NCBI GenBank assembly: GCA_007644065.1
Contig: VJWN01000026.1
Span: forward strand, 372,001 to 436,000
Source: Margaritispora aquatica
Lineage: Eukaryota > Ascomycota > Leotiomycetes > Helotiales > Discinellaceae
Reading direction: 5' to 3'
Length of the DNA: 64,000 nt
Shown here: piece by piece, positions 1 through 10,110 of the stretch
How positions within the stretch are numbered: the stretch's first letter is position 1
How the letters are laid out: each line of letters opens with the position of its first letter
The notes under the pieces: model-generated
The model's input: the letters and a program-made list of their open reading frames with translations, nothing else
Told to the model about the DNA's origin: nothing
Databases searched by the model: none
Translations under genes and position numbers: made by a program

Positions 1-291
1 TACCCGTCGCTCGCGGACTCGGGGTACGACACGCCCATCATCCAACTCCGCGCGTTCGAGAAGACGGCGACGCTGGCGCCGGGCGCGAGCCAGACGTTGG
101 GGTTGAGTGTGACGCGGAAGGATCTCAGTGTCTGGGATACTAAGACGCAGAATTGGGTCATCCCTGGTGTGGGCACCGGTGGGAAGGAGGGCTTTTTGTT
201 TTGGATCGGAGAGAGTTCTGCGAATTTGACGTTGGCGTGTGCGAGTTTGACGGGGGCTTGTACGGGTGGGAGGGCGACGCCTGTTGTTTAA
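1..291 (+). CDS. GH3 beta-glucosidase, C-terminal end (partial)
   Basis: An open frame enters from the left edge and stops with TAA. The roughly 96 visible residues match the fibronectin type III-like domain that closes fungal GH3 beta-glucosidases. They show a strand ending LRAFEKTATLAPG, the signature-like stretch TRKDLSVWDTKTQNWVIP, and a final strand around FLFWIGESSANLTLAC. The catalytic (alpha/beta)8 and sandwich domains would lie upstream, outside the window. By family knowledge such enzymes hydrolyse terminal beta-glucosyl residues, often as secreted cellulolytic enzymes; secretion cannot be judged here. The coding sequence is GC-rich compared with most of the window. The gene is convergent with the reverse-strand CDF gene. 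Confidence 0.85.
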   Translation, partial: YPSLADSGYDTPIIQLRAFEKTATLAPGASQTLGLSVTRKDLSVWDTKTQNWVIPGVGTGGKEGFLFWIGESSANLTLACASLTGACTGGRATPVV

Positions 292-683
292 TTTGCGATT
301 GGATTGGAGTGGAGTGATTGAGTGAGGTGATAGCTGTGATTGCTGTGTGAGGTGGAGTGGTTGGAGTAAGAGTCATGAAAGGATTCCTAGATGAGATGAA
401 ATGAGATGAAAGGGTAAGGGAGCAAGAGATGCATTGGGGATACATATATACATATCTATAAGCACGAAGTGGACATTAGCATTGAGATGAATGCATCAAA
501 TGGGTATTTTCATGGTATCAAGCTTATACCAAGCAATATGTGCATTGTAAAGAAGGTATGTATCAAAAGGACAATACAGGCCAGCCGCCATGGCTAGGAC
601 CCCATAACGCCAATGGCAAAAGAGTAGAGAAGCTCATGAAAAAGAAATCTAAATACCACCCACCCGATGCTCCAGTATTATAC
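292..683. other. Convergent intergenic region
   Basis: This stretch separates the 3' ends of the beta-glucosidase and the CDF transporter. It holds purine-rich low-complexity sequence, such as repeated gatgagatgaa near 390-413, and is probably 3' UTR for both genes. No gene is supported. Confidence 0.6.
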
Positions 684-2087
684 TCATATGTCCTTCTTGT
701 AAGCGTGCTCAGGCTTATGCGTAGTCTCATAATCCACATGGACATACGCCCTCTCGACATCCGGCAAGCTCTCCAGCTTGATCTGCAACTCCTCTGCCAC
801 ATCGTGCGTGTGTCTCAGCGAGCTATTGGGATTCATCACCACGTCGACCTCGGCAATCAGTCTGGGTCCAGAGTGGTACACGCGCACGGTATCGATGCCC
901 TCGATTTCAGGCGAGTGCGTCAGACACACGTACGTGATGAGCTGCTGCGTCTCGACTGAGGCCGTGACGCCCACCAAGAGCAGGAACTCGCTGAATGCCG
1001 TGTGGCACCAGATAGCGGAGATGATGAACGAGATTATAATGGCGCCCATGGGATCGATCCACCATGCTAGCTTAGAGCCACCTACGGAAGTGAGGATACC
1101 GAAGCCGTTGATGAAGAGGTCATTACGGTGATCTTGCCATAGGATGTTAATCTGCGAGTACTTGTCCTTGAGGGCCCAGCAGTACAGGAATAGCGCTAGC
1201 TTGGTGCTGAATGCTACTGCGACGGCGATCACAGAGGGCAAGTGGAAGCGCTTGAGGTCCGCGGATCCACCTTCCACGAGCTCGCGCACTGAGAAGGCGA
1301 TCAGGATGCAGGACACCGCGGTCATAATGGCACAGAAGGCGATGTTGCCCACTGTTTCTAGACGGGCCTTGCCTGATGGGAAACGGTTCGGATCAACACG
1401 CTTGACGGCTCGGTTGGTGAGGATTAGGGTGACATTTGATAAAGGGTCAAAGATTGCGTCTGCCATGGTAGTGAATAGAGAAAGCGAGCCTGAAGACACA
1501 GCTCCATATACTTGCAGCGCCGCAAGTACAATGTTCGCAATGAAAGACCCGTAGACCGCAATCTGGAACTTGAGATGGTCGTCTCCTGCCTCTTGCTTCG
1601 CCTCCGCGTGGTGATCCTCCACGGGCTTTAGCATACGCTCTATATTCTCATTTTGGTTCTCGTAGAACTTCTTGATCTTGCGCGCATGATATGCATCTTT
1701 GTTGAAGGACAGAGGCCCGCAGCCATCGCGCTTGCGAGACGTATTGGCTGCTATAAGCTGGAGCTCCGATTCATTCTTGTAGGCTGAGGAAATGTTGTAC
1801 GGATCGTTCTCGCGCGTGTATCGTGGCAGACGCTGATCTTCAAGATCGTTGGTCATTCCGCTGTGTGCGGTCTGGTGGCGGGAGATGGGGTCGTGGTGCT
1901 CATCTGCTGGGAGAGTAGTGAGCTCGATGGCACTGGTGGTGCTCGCGGTTGGTTTCGTATAGGGAGAACTGAGGGTTTGAACGGGCGTATGCGTTCCTGA
2001 CCGTGGCTCTGGGCGGTTTGGGTGTAGATGGAATGGGTGAGGGTGCATCGTGATGCTGTGACCGACTTCTGGGTTGTTGTGTGCCAT
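684..2087 (-). CDS. Cation diffusion facilitator, Mn-CDF type
   Basis: This intronless frame encodes 467 residues. The first ~170 residues are hydrophilic and low complexity (His, Pro, Thr rich). A CDF membrane core follows, from about residue 173 to 370, then a cytosolic beta-alpha-beta domain to about 455. The metal-site signature in TM2 is DAIFD (residues 210-214) and in TM5 is DHRND (319-323). DxxxD in both helices is typical of the Mn-CDF group rather than Zn transporters, which use HxxxD. WWIDPMGA near 342-349 is also characteristic. The expected role is proton-coupled export of Mn2+ (or Fe2+) from the cytosol into a vacuolar or Golgi compartment. Substrate is inferred from motif class. 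The start is the first ATG of the open frame. The upstream region carries short direct repeats. Confidence 0.9.
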   Translation of the reverse strand: MAHNNPEVGHSITMHPHPFHLHPNRPEPRSGTHTPVQTLSSPYTKPTASTTSAIELTTLPADEHHDPISRHQTAHSGMTNDLEDQRLPRYTRENDPYNISSAYKNESELQLIAANTSRKRDGCGPLSFNKDAYHARKIKKFYENQNENIERMLKPVEDHHAEAKQEAGDDHLKFQIAVYGSFIANIVLAALQVYGAVSSGSLSLFTTMADAIFDPLSNVTLILTNRAVKRVDPNRFPSGKARLETVGNIAFCAIMTAVSCILIAFSVRELVEGGSADLKRFHLPSVIAVAVAFSTKLALFLYCWALKDKYSQINILWQDHRNDLFINGFGILTSVGGSKLAWWIDPMGAIIISFIISAIWCHTAFSEFLLLVGVTASVETQQLITYVCLTHSPEIEGIDTVRVYHSGPRLIAEVDVVMNPNSSLRHTHDVAEELQIKLESLPDVERAYVHVDYETTHKPEHAYKKDI

Positions 2088-2280
2088 TGTCGCGGTTTAC
2101 AATGTGAATCTGCGTGATTCGCAAGGTCTGGGAGCTTGAAAGAATTGGACTGAAAGAAGAAACTCTGCCGACCTATACAGAGTGTTGAAAGTGCGAGACA
2201 AGAGAAAGACCAAAGTCGTGGGAGTGACACAAAGTGGGATCTTTCACCTTTTCACCTTTTCACCTACAGTACTGGACAGG

Positions 2281-2300
2281 ACAGTACAGTACAGTACAGT
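2281..2300. repeat. (ACAGT)4 microsatellite
   Basis: Four perfect tandem copies of ACAGT lie about 190 bp upstream of the CDF start codon. They are preceded by related acagtactggacagg sequence and by three tttcacct copies. Confidence 0.9.
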
Positions 2301-3142
2301 CCATCGAAAACGTGGGCGGGCAAGCTGCATCAGCTACACCAGCAACCAGCAGCTCCTCAACCAGACTTACCGCTTACAGGTCCAGTTTTTTGCCACATGG
2401 GGCTATGCCAAGTGATCATCGTTGACTCGTGTTCTTGGTATGTATTCTCTGCATAAGGTATGTATCTTTGAAGGCATCTTGACGAAGTTGACCGTGTTCT
2501 GTTAATATTTGAAAATTTGACGTAAATGTCACCAAATAAAAAATATTAAAGGAAGAAAGAAGAGGACGAGGAGGGGAAGACGCGTTAGGACGATCCATAA
2601 CATCAACCCGTCACCGTCATCGAGTTCGCGTCAAACTTCCTCCGTTTTGTTTTCGTCGGATGAAGCCCTCGCCTCGGCTCTTGGGCTGATTTTGTCTAGG
2701 TAATAATCAAGGGCATCGATCTGTTGACTTGATCGGACTTATTGATATTTCAGAGAATCTGTGTGGAATGAGATAACGCAATGCTGAAGAGTACAGAGCT
2801 TGTCATCTATCCGACATCAAACAACACTTGATACCGTAAGGTAGATAACACACCAATTACAATCCTTGACGCTTAGGTTGTTCATATTTGACTTGCTATC
2901 AGCCTGTCTACAACAGCTTTTCTAGCTCCACGGATAAGTAGAGGCGCAACACATGCTCTACAGTATGCCCTTCTGAACAAATTACCTTATTCAAGCCAAA
3001 TCCTAGCTCAGGCAGTGAAGCCTGAACATCATTCTCCACAAGCACAACACTAATCCTTAGTCTCTGATCCGAGTAGTAAACATCATGGCATACGAGCAAC
3101 AGCGTGAACAATACACAAACATAAAGATCGGTGCATAATGAG

Positions 3143-3166
3143 TGAATGAATGAATGAATGAATGAA
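3143..3166. repeat. (TGAA)6 microsatellite
   Basis: Six perfect tandem TGAA units lie in non-coding sequence between the CDF gene and the oxidoreductase gene. Confidence 0.9.
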
Positions 3167-3656
3167 ACATTTTGAATGTGCGGAAGGAGACCGATCATTG
3201 AATGCAACTCAACTCAGGACAAACACTCATGCCTAGTTAAATGGCATGATGGAAACCATTCCTAATTACGGGAATTTTGTTCGATAATATGGCCTAAATG
3301 GTCTCTAGTCTCTGTTGTTATGCTGGCGTTGTGCTGGTGTAAGACAGATCAGACTTGATGGTGGTGGCTAGGAAGTTAGAGATCAAACCCAACGATAGTA
3401 CAATGCTTGGGATGAAGCTTCCAATATACTCGTGCAAAATTTTAGCAATTCTTGACTTTTCTGGGTTGGGTTGGTGGTTGATGGGTGCCGTCCAGTCTAG
3501 GCTGCTGGGTGAAAATGCTAAGCGAGGGAATTGAAGTGATGCTGAGATCGAGGCCTATGAGGTGGACTAGCATACCCAACGAGTGTCAAACATGGCCAGT
3601 TTAAACATCTGATATGCTTGATATTTCCATTGCGTTATCTACAGTAAACGGCCAAT

Positions 3657-4792
3657 CTAAAAGCTAATAGTCTTCCCACTGCTTGCCGACTCCCTCGCGG
3701 CTTCAAGTATCCTCAATACATCCCTCGCACTGCTCGCCGTCACAGGCACTGCGCTCTCACCACCACCCTCAATAGCTGCTACAAAGCCCTTGTACAGCGT
3801 AGCATACGTCTCGGGCTCGATGTTCGGTAACACGTTGGTCTTTGGCTTATCATCACCATCCAACACTGTCAAAGTGCCTGAAATTTCTGCAGACTCAACT
3901 CCGAATCCATTGTCTCCTGGCTTCATACCAGCTTTCAATTGGTCCTCCTGGCAATCGAGGTGGTATTTCTTGTAGCTTCCTTTTGCTCCTCGGACCCAGA
4001 ATCGCAATTGCTCGGTCTCAATAGATAGCACGCCCGCTTTGGCTGTGACAAGCGTCTTTCCTGGGCCGTAGCCGAGCATGACCGTAACACTGTCTGGCTC
4101 AGCATCGCCGTCTGCTCTTTGGTTGGTGAAGATCGCAGTGACGGTCTTGGGCATGCCAAAGAGAACATATGCCTGATCGATGATGTGTGTTCCCAAATCA
4201 TACAGTACGCCTCCAGCTTTGTCCATGCTCAGCGTCCCCTTCCAGGTCTCGGGCTTGACAATTTTTATCCTGTCGAAATGTGTCTCATACTCCACGATCC
4301 TGCCCAGTGTATCATCCTTGATCAATTTCTGGATTGTAAGGAAATCGGTATCCCATCTGCGGTTTTGGTAGACACAGATGAGTTTTCCAGTTTTCTTGGA
4401 GATCTCAATCAACTGATCTGCTTCGGCTGAAGTGGGCACGAATGGCTTCTCAACCATAACATGCTTCCCAGTTTCCAGGGCTTTCTTGGTGAACGAGAAA
4501 TGTGTGTCTGGTGTCGTGCTGAGAACTATGACATCAATTGATGAGTCTGCGAACATGTCATCTGAGGAATGGTAGATCTTGGCGGATGGATGATCTTTTG
4601 AGGCATCGTCATTTGGTTTGGGTGTTCGCTGGACGATAGAGTGAAGCTTGAAAGCTGGTGTCACCTGGATGAGTGGGATATGGAAGACTTTGGCAGACAT
4701 GCTAGAGATAATTAGTTCAGCAATTCTCTAGTGATCTGAAGGAGGACTTGCCCATAGCCTATAACACCCACGTTGTATGTTTTGCCTGCCAT
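3657..4792 (-). CDS. Gfo/Idh/MocA family NAD(P)-dependent oxidoreductase
   Basis: Two exons (4792-4752 and 4701-3657) encode 361 residues. Exon 1 gives the start of the Rossmann fold, MAGKTYNVGVIGYG. The frame continues in exon 2 as MSAKVFHIPL, the classic GYGMSAKVFH nucleotide-binding turn of this family. The domain carries on through VEKPF (the conserved EKP lysine motif) and a C-terminal Gfo/Idh beta-sheet domain with GGVLYDLGTHIIDQ, where the DxxxH pair is the usual catalytic region. Length fits the family. Members oxidise or reduce sugars, inositols or related polyols; the substrate is unknown here. The 50-bp intron has a GC-AG boundary (GCAAGT donor). Using it is the only way to restore the glycine motif. 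Confidence 0.9.
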
Positions 4793-6189
4793 TTTCAATA
4801 TAATGTGCCAAAGTAGTTGATGGGTTCAATAGACGTATAGAAAGAGCAGAAGAATGAGAAGGAAGAGGAGGAGAGGATACTTGCATACTTTCCCCCCTCC
4901 TCAACCAGCAAGAGATTTACTCCATTACTTAGCAAGCACGGAAGCACCTGTTGGAGCTTGAGGTGGGGTTGAATTCACACGGCAGGTGGGATGTCACCAG
5001 TAGAGTGAAAGAAAACGCCGAAGCTGGATCGGCCGAAAGTGCGGGCACTAAACTACTCCAGTCAACTCCGCCGATGACATCGTCTCGAGGTTTATTGAAA
5101 TGGGATTTTTTTGGCGAGAGATACATATTACCTTATATATATATACTCATATACACAACAGTATACAGCATTTGGATACATCATTTTTGTTATGCTGGAC
5201 ATACCTCCACCGAGGTTGATCGAATGGTTAAGATGCTCGCTCTACCACTCTCTTGTCTAGTCACGGTTTTACCTGGGATCGAATATCTTCGAAAGAACCA
5301 GACATTCAACTCGAAGTATTGATCCGTTTTCGCTCTGCTCGCAAGCTCATCAAGCTAGGAATCAAACCCTTCTTTAAGAAAGCTCCATTACTTCATCTTG
5401 ACTTCTACCGAGCTGCTTCAAGGGTCTATGGAGCACGGTCATTAAGTGCCAGATGACTTTCTGGCATGCACACCATCTTCTTTCGGTGGTGGCTATTCAG
5501 CTGGCAAGGATTCCAATCCTTCAGAAGGTCTTCCCCACGTTCCAAAAATTGAGACAACTGTCGGGAGCTTCAATTTAAGCATAAGGGAGAGCTTACCAAA
5601 GTCAGATGAAATGTCCATGTCCCATTGGTTATTTGGATTTTTATCTCAAGGCTAACACTGTCCTCATTGCATACAGAAGTTCGTGTCTCAAGAACATTTG
5701 CCTTTTCTATTGTTGGATAGTTCGTAATTTGGGCTTCTTTGGAGGGCGGATGGCTGTTCCTAATTCGAAAGGAGTCGACGCCACAACGGCATATTTCATC
5801 TTCCCATTGGACCTGACTCTCCAATCTCCCCTAGGGTTCAGATATTCGTGCATGCTGCACTTCATATTCAGAACATGAGGCTCGCCCAGAGAGGGTGTGG
5901 AATCAACCTTGCACCGTGCTCTTCAGCGATTGAGACAGGGGCGCAGTCAACCCTTTCGACGTGTTGAAGCGCGCGTTTTTCCGAATTTCTATCCTTCTCT
6001 AGTTTGCTTCTGTTTCTCAATCTCTTCTTCTGGCCTGTTTTGAGCTCAAGTTATGAGCTTGTCGATGTGCTTTGGACAAACGCCGTAAGCAAACGCGAGA
6101 ACCGCTATATCACTGTGAACATCCCTCGGTATTAGGCCTCGGCACCTCATTGCAACTGTTCCAGTTTTTGGTACGCGATAGCCTCGAAG
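4793..6189. other. Divergent intergenic region, no supported gene
   Basis: This is the promoter side of both the oxidoreductase (reverse) and the membrane-protein gene (forward). Around 5205-5290 is a stretch vaguely like tRNA control boxes (tggtagagcg on the reverse strand, gatcgaatggttaag on the forward strand), but no cloverleaf can be drawn. Frames of 60 to 120 codons around 4951-5655 have no recognisable motif and no splice-consistent extension. Confidence 0.45.
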
Positions 6190-7394
6190 ATGGCTCAATC
6201 CATGCGATTTTTCGTTGTTTTGTGTCTGCTATATGCTCCAGCTACCCTCGCGCTCACAACCTCAAACTCTACTTCCAATGCGACAGTGACAACTACGGCT
6301 GCTTTGCCAACAGCGACTCCAACCCAGGCACCAAAGGGCAATTCTGTGGGGGATTTCATAAATGGCAACTCATGGCTTGCTACACCCATTGTCGCTTTCA
6401 TCGGATGGTTCTGTACTTGGATGTTAGTGTGATTTTTTCCTATGATTCGCGGGGGCATGGTTGATTATTGGAAATCAAATACCTTGCTGTGTTTCGACGT
6501 TCATTTCGCCTTTGTAGGACTACAGACTAACATAATGAAGTCTTGGTGCAATTCAAGCACGTAGGAAAGGTCTCGACCATCGTCGCATAGCAGATCTCCG
6601 ATATACTGGTAGGCATAGAACTCGACCACAGTATGATCAAGCACTAACCATTTCGGGTAGGTATTATCAAGAGAACATGCGCAGCAGCCTTTTTAGCAGA
6701 CGAATACAATGGACATCCGCGTCAAGTAATTGGTTTCGTGTGCATGGATCCAGGATTTGCAACTAGCCTGCAGGATTTCTCTGGTTGTAGAGCTGGGTGG
6801 TTCGACTTCACCTCCTGGGCAATCCAAGTAGGCGCCATGTTCTACTCGATATTCCTTGCTGTCTACGTATGGTCTCAAGATGGTGACGTACAGCACTTCT
6901 CTCCATACGTGCAGTTTTCGCTGCTTCTCGCAGTCTTGAACATTAACCGCGGAACTTGGGCGTTGGCTGTATGCGGAAGTTTCTATCCTGGAACCGACAA
7001 GCAGCGCATGAAATGGCTCATGGGCACCACGGTGCTTGCGTTGTGTATCGATTGGATTTTCATCTCAAGATCGCTCCTCATGGCTTGGCATCTCAACCTT
7101 GTGGTCGACTTGAATAATCGAACCGGCTTCCATTTTGCTCAGAGAGTATTGGGTATACTCGCTTGGGTATTGCCTGCTGTTGAGGGTGGTATTTTCTTTG
7201 CTGGTAAGTGGATTTGGCATGGACATTTGATATAGGCGCATTATTGACGAATATTAGGTCTACTGGCTGGGTATAGAAGGATAGAACACATCGGATCCTG
7301 GTTCATTCTGTTTATTCCAGCTGCTATCTGGCTTGCTCTTGGTCCACTCTTTATTATTGCTGTCTCGGTGTTGCTACATTTCAGATCGGTATAA
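6190..7394 (+). CDS. Polytopic membrane protein with signal peptide, function unknown
   Basis: Four exons (6190-6422, 6541-6608, 6661-7203, 7258-7394) join in frame to 326 residues. All introns have GT-AG ends, and introns 1 and 2 show ctaac branch sequences. Residues 1-22 look like a cleaved signal peptide (MRFFVVLCLLYAPATLAL). A short Ser/Thr/Asn-rich segment with NST sites follows, then one hydrophobic helix (ATPIVAFIGWFCTWIL), a basic loop, and about five further hydrophobic segments up to the C-terminus (IEHIGSWFILFIPAAIW and the next). I do not recognise the family. Topology suggests an endomembrane or plasma-membrane protein with a small glycosylated lumenal head. The clean frame through four exons supports a real gene. 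Confidence 0.75.
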
Positions 7395-8084
7395 AGTACC
7401 ATCAACTCGGACGACTGAGCCCACCAAACTCAGGATTCGAGAGAAATATATCACCGTTATCAGTTTCGGCTTAAGTGTACGAAACTATGGGCTCAACACC
7501 TGTTGATTCTTGTCAAGTGGATCTTGGGAGATGTTTCGAGGAGCTCTAGGAGTTCGGCACCTAGCAACCTATGCTCCAGCTTGATATTTAGTGAGGAGTT
7601 ATGGGGGAAGTTATAACAATCTCCAACGAGCAGAAGCAGAAGGATGGGTTATGAAATTGCGAGGAGTTTGAGGCGAGCATGTATCAATTGACTGGCATCA
7701 CTACCTGCCTATTTGAGGGGATTCGATATGAGGGGCTATTTCACTGAAAGAGAGAGGAGCAGGAACGAAAAGATACCCATATTATAAAGTAATTAAATAA
7801 AAATTCAAACATACAATCTTACGCATTCTTACGATAAGAATTCTCTAGAGGAAAAAATGTTTACCTTACGGTACTTCACACGCAATCACGTGTAGCCGTT
7901 GACATCATCATCCAAGCTCCAAATTGAAGGACAGGGAAGCTCAAGCTGCTCTCTTCTAGCTGCAAGTATCATCCTCACTACCTTACCTTCAGATGTCACC
8001 ATAATAAATCAATACGACCTAATCCTCTATCTCTGCGCTCGCCCCAGTAACAAAGCCCACATCTAATTCTTACACCCACCAAAA
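7395..8084. other. Intergenic, AT-rich, contains a CACGTG site
   Basis: This is the 3' flank of the membrane-protein gene and the promoter of the promethin-like gene. It has an A/T-rich tract near 7790-7850. No gene is supported. Confidence 0.55.
7887..7892. promoter_or_regulatory. CACGTG E-box upstream of promethin-like gene
   Basis: A perfect palindromic CACGTG lies about 190 bp upstream of the start codon of the following gene. In fungi such sites can bind bHLH factors (Cbf1 or sterol-regulatory type). Function is inferred from position only. Confidence 0.35.
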
Positions 8085-8660
8085 ATGGCGATCCAACAAC
8101 GCGCATCCACCATGCTCACCAAGCTCCAAGCTCTCGCTGACAAGCTCGTCAGCCCCACGCAGAGACAGCAATACTGGAACCAAACCACGGCATTCGCACA
8201 AGACCAGCCATTATTATTCGTACGCTCCTCCCCCCTCTCCCCTCTTCGCATACACCCTCTCACCTCTCTTTCTTCCTCCAGCACACTTGTGAAGTAAACT
8301 AAACTAAACTAACACACTCACCCACCCACCCAGACATTCGCCCTCGCCCAACTTCTCCTCCTCACAACACCACTCCTCCTCTTCCTCTCTTTCACGCTCG
8401 GGACGCTCCTCTTCTCCTTGTGCGCGGCGCTGGTATTCACGTTTTTCTGGACGGGCGTCGCCTTGTTGGTGCTGATACCGTGTTTGTTCTTCAGTGTGGG
8501 CACGGCGATCGTGCTGTGGGTTTGGGGCTTGTGTGCGTTTGTCGTGGGCAGGTGGGTGTATGTCTCTTTGCTGGGCGGGAGGAGGGAGGCCCTGGTTTTC
8601 AATGGGAAGGGTGGGAAGGGTGGTGTGGATGTGAAGAAGGATGTTAATGGGGATTACTGA
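8085..8660 (+). CDS. Promethin/LDAF1-like small membrane protein
   Basis: Two exons (8085-8219 and 8334-8660) join in phase 0 to 153 residues. The N-terminus is an amphipathic, Gln-rich segment (about residues 1-40). The middle is almost entirely hydrophobic (about 45-120: LLLLTTPLLLFLSFTLGTLL, then the FFWTGVALLVLIPCLFF region). It forms two hairpin-like membrane stretches without charges, followed by a short Gly/Lys tail. This architecture and the segment VSPTQRQQYWNQT fit the promethin family (human LDAF1, yeast Ldo). Those proteins act with seipin at ER-lipid-droplet contacts. The role is inferred from the family. The intron is 114 bp and pyrimidine-rich with a cccag acceptor. Confidence 0.75.
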
Positions 8661-10110
8661 GGCGTGGGCTTAGGGAGGGTTGGGATGGCTAGACTTGAAA
8701 TTTTGGGTAGCATGGCGTCGTGGCATATATGGGAATTTAAACGGGCATAGCAACTTCAGGGAGGAGACCGCCATTCAGCTTCAAGATATCAGTACAACAA
8801 GGTTTATAGGAAGCACATCGATTTCGCCGTTGTGCCTGCTCTCAGCACAAAGAAACATGATGGGTCTACAGAACCAGCACGAGGCCTTTTCTTTTCAGCC
8901 TTCTCAGTGAGCAATGGGTGGCCGAGGGTTAGATAATGTTACGGTGGAATCACCGAGCTTATTCGTTTAACCTGCTCTTTGATGCAGTGGACGCTTGCGT
9001 TGTTTTTTTATTGTTTGGGACTGATTTTACTGTCTCTACAATGCTGCACCACGACCGTGAGGCAATGCTTTGCAGTAGGCCATGATTCAATGTCATGGGT
9101 AGGGCATATCTATGGTTGTCTGCTACGAATAAGCTGGTTGGGGACCCTCAAGATATTGTATTATGCTAAAGATGGCGGGGAGGATCCACACGGCACACTA
9201 CTAGAATTGAATGGTTGAACTCCTAAACAATGACCTTCTGGGTCATGCATGCACTCATTATATCTCGAATTCGGTAAGATGCACATAATAGGTAGGCAGT
9301 AAAGAATATAAATGTAGGCAAGCCAACAACATACTCCTCACCATTGATTTGTCAAAACAAAAGTGATTCGCAGTCATTGGTCCATCTCTGGATGAACGCA
9401 CGTTGATATCAGCACGGTTTCGGCACAATCGACAGTCATTGAGAAGACTCTTAATTGTAATTTGACATACGTGCTTGGGTTTTTGGTTTGGTGGGTAGAG
9501 GGCAGGGGGGGTAGGATGAGGAAGAGAAGATGGGTATGAAATATCGGAAAGAGAGAATAGAAAGGAGTGACTAGAGCAATGCTAGAGCTTGGTAGAAAGC
9601 ATTTTTCTTGTTGGATGCTTGCCCGCTTTGTTCACCTACTTGCTTGCTTGAACAGACTGCTCCATCAGGTTGTAATTGTATCCCAATTGAACAACACGAG
9701 ATTATCAACCAAGGGTAAGACCGCTGGCTCACAATATTGAGTGCTATCAACAGAATTGATATTGTGAGATTCTCTTCATAGCCTTTATATTCAGGAGGAA
9801 TTGCAGCTTCCAGTGCAATGGTTGTGGTGTTGTGGACATTTTTTGGTGGATTGGAGATAGTGAAGACGTCGTCCTCTCAAATTTTTTATGTGCAAGCTGC
9901 CCCACCAATATTGAAGCTAGTCCCGGTTAGGCATTGCCAGCACCCAGCCATTGATACCACTAAACTTCGCCTATTTGTATCAAGGATTCGAGAATCGGAG
10001 AGTACCCATGGCTTTGGGCGAGGAATCAGGTTGTAGTTAAACGAATATGCTTCACTAACCTAACCCTGATGTGTAAGTACTTTTACAAATCTTACACTTC
10101 CACTTCTCAC
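8661..10110. other. Intergenic, no supported gene
   Basis: This convergent gap lies between the promethin-like gene and the 3' end of the dioxygenase gene. Short open frames near 8680-8910, 8979-9218 and 9818-10036 have no family resemblance and no convincing splice partners. The far right is probably 3' UTR of the reverse gene. Confidence 0.55.

Larger units (their letters stand above)
2088..3656. other. Intergenic, gene-free; microsatellites
   Basis: No gene is supported. The part next to the CDF start holds three tandem copies of tttcacct (about 2242-2265) and an (ACAGT)4 run. Further right is a (TGAA)6 run. The possible frames here are short, lack splice-linked continuation and resemble no family. 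Confidence 0.6.

Noticed and set aside
5205..5290. tRNA gene
   Set aside because: The acceptor stem and T-arm cannot be paired and the anticodon stem does not match, so it is kept only as a weak finding.
6072..6464. 130-codon forward frame overlapping exon 1 of the membrane-protein gene
   Set aside because: It lies in another frame; the chosen frame has a signal peptide and splices in frame through four exons.
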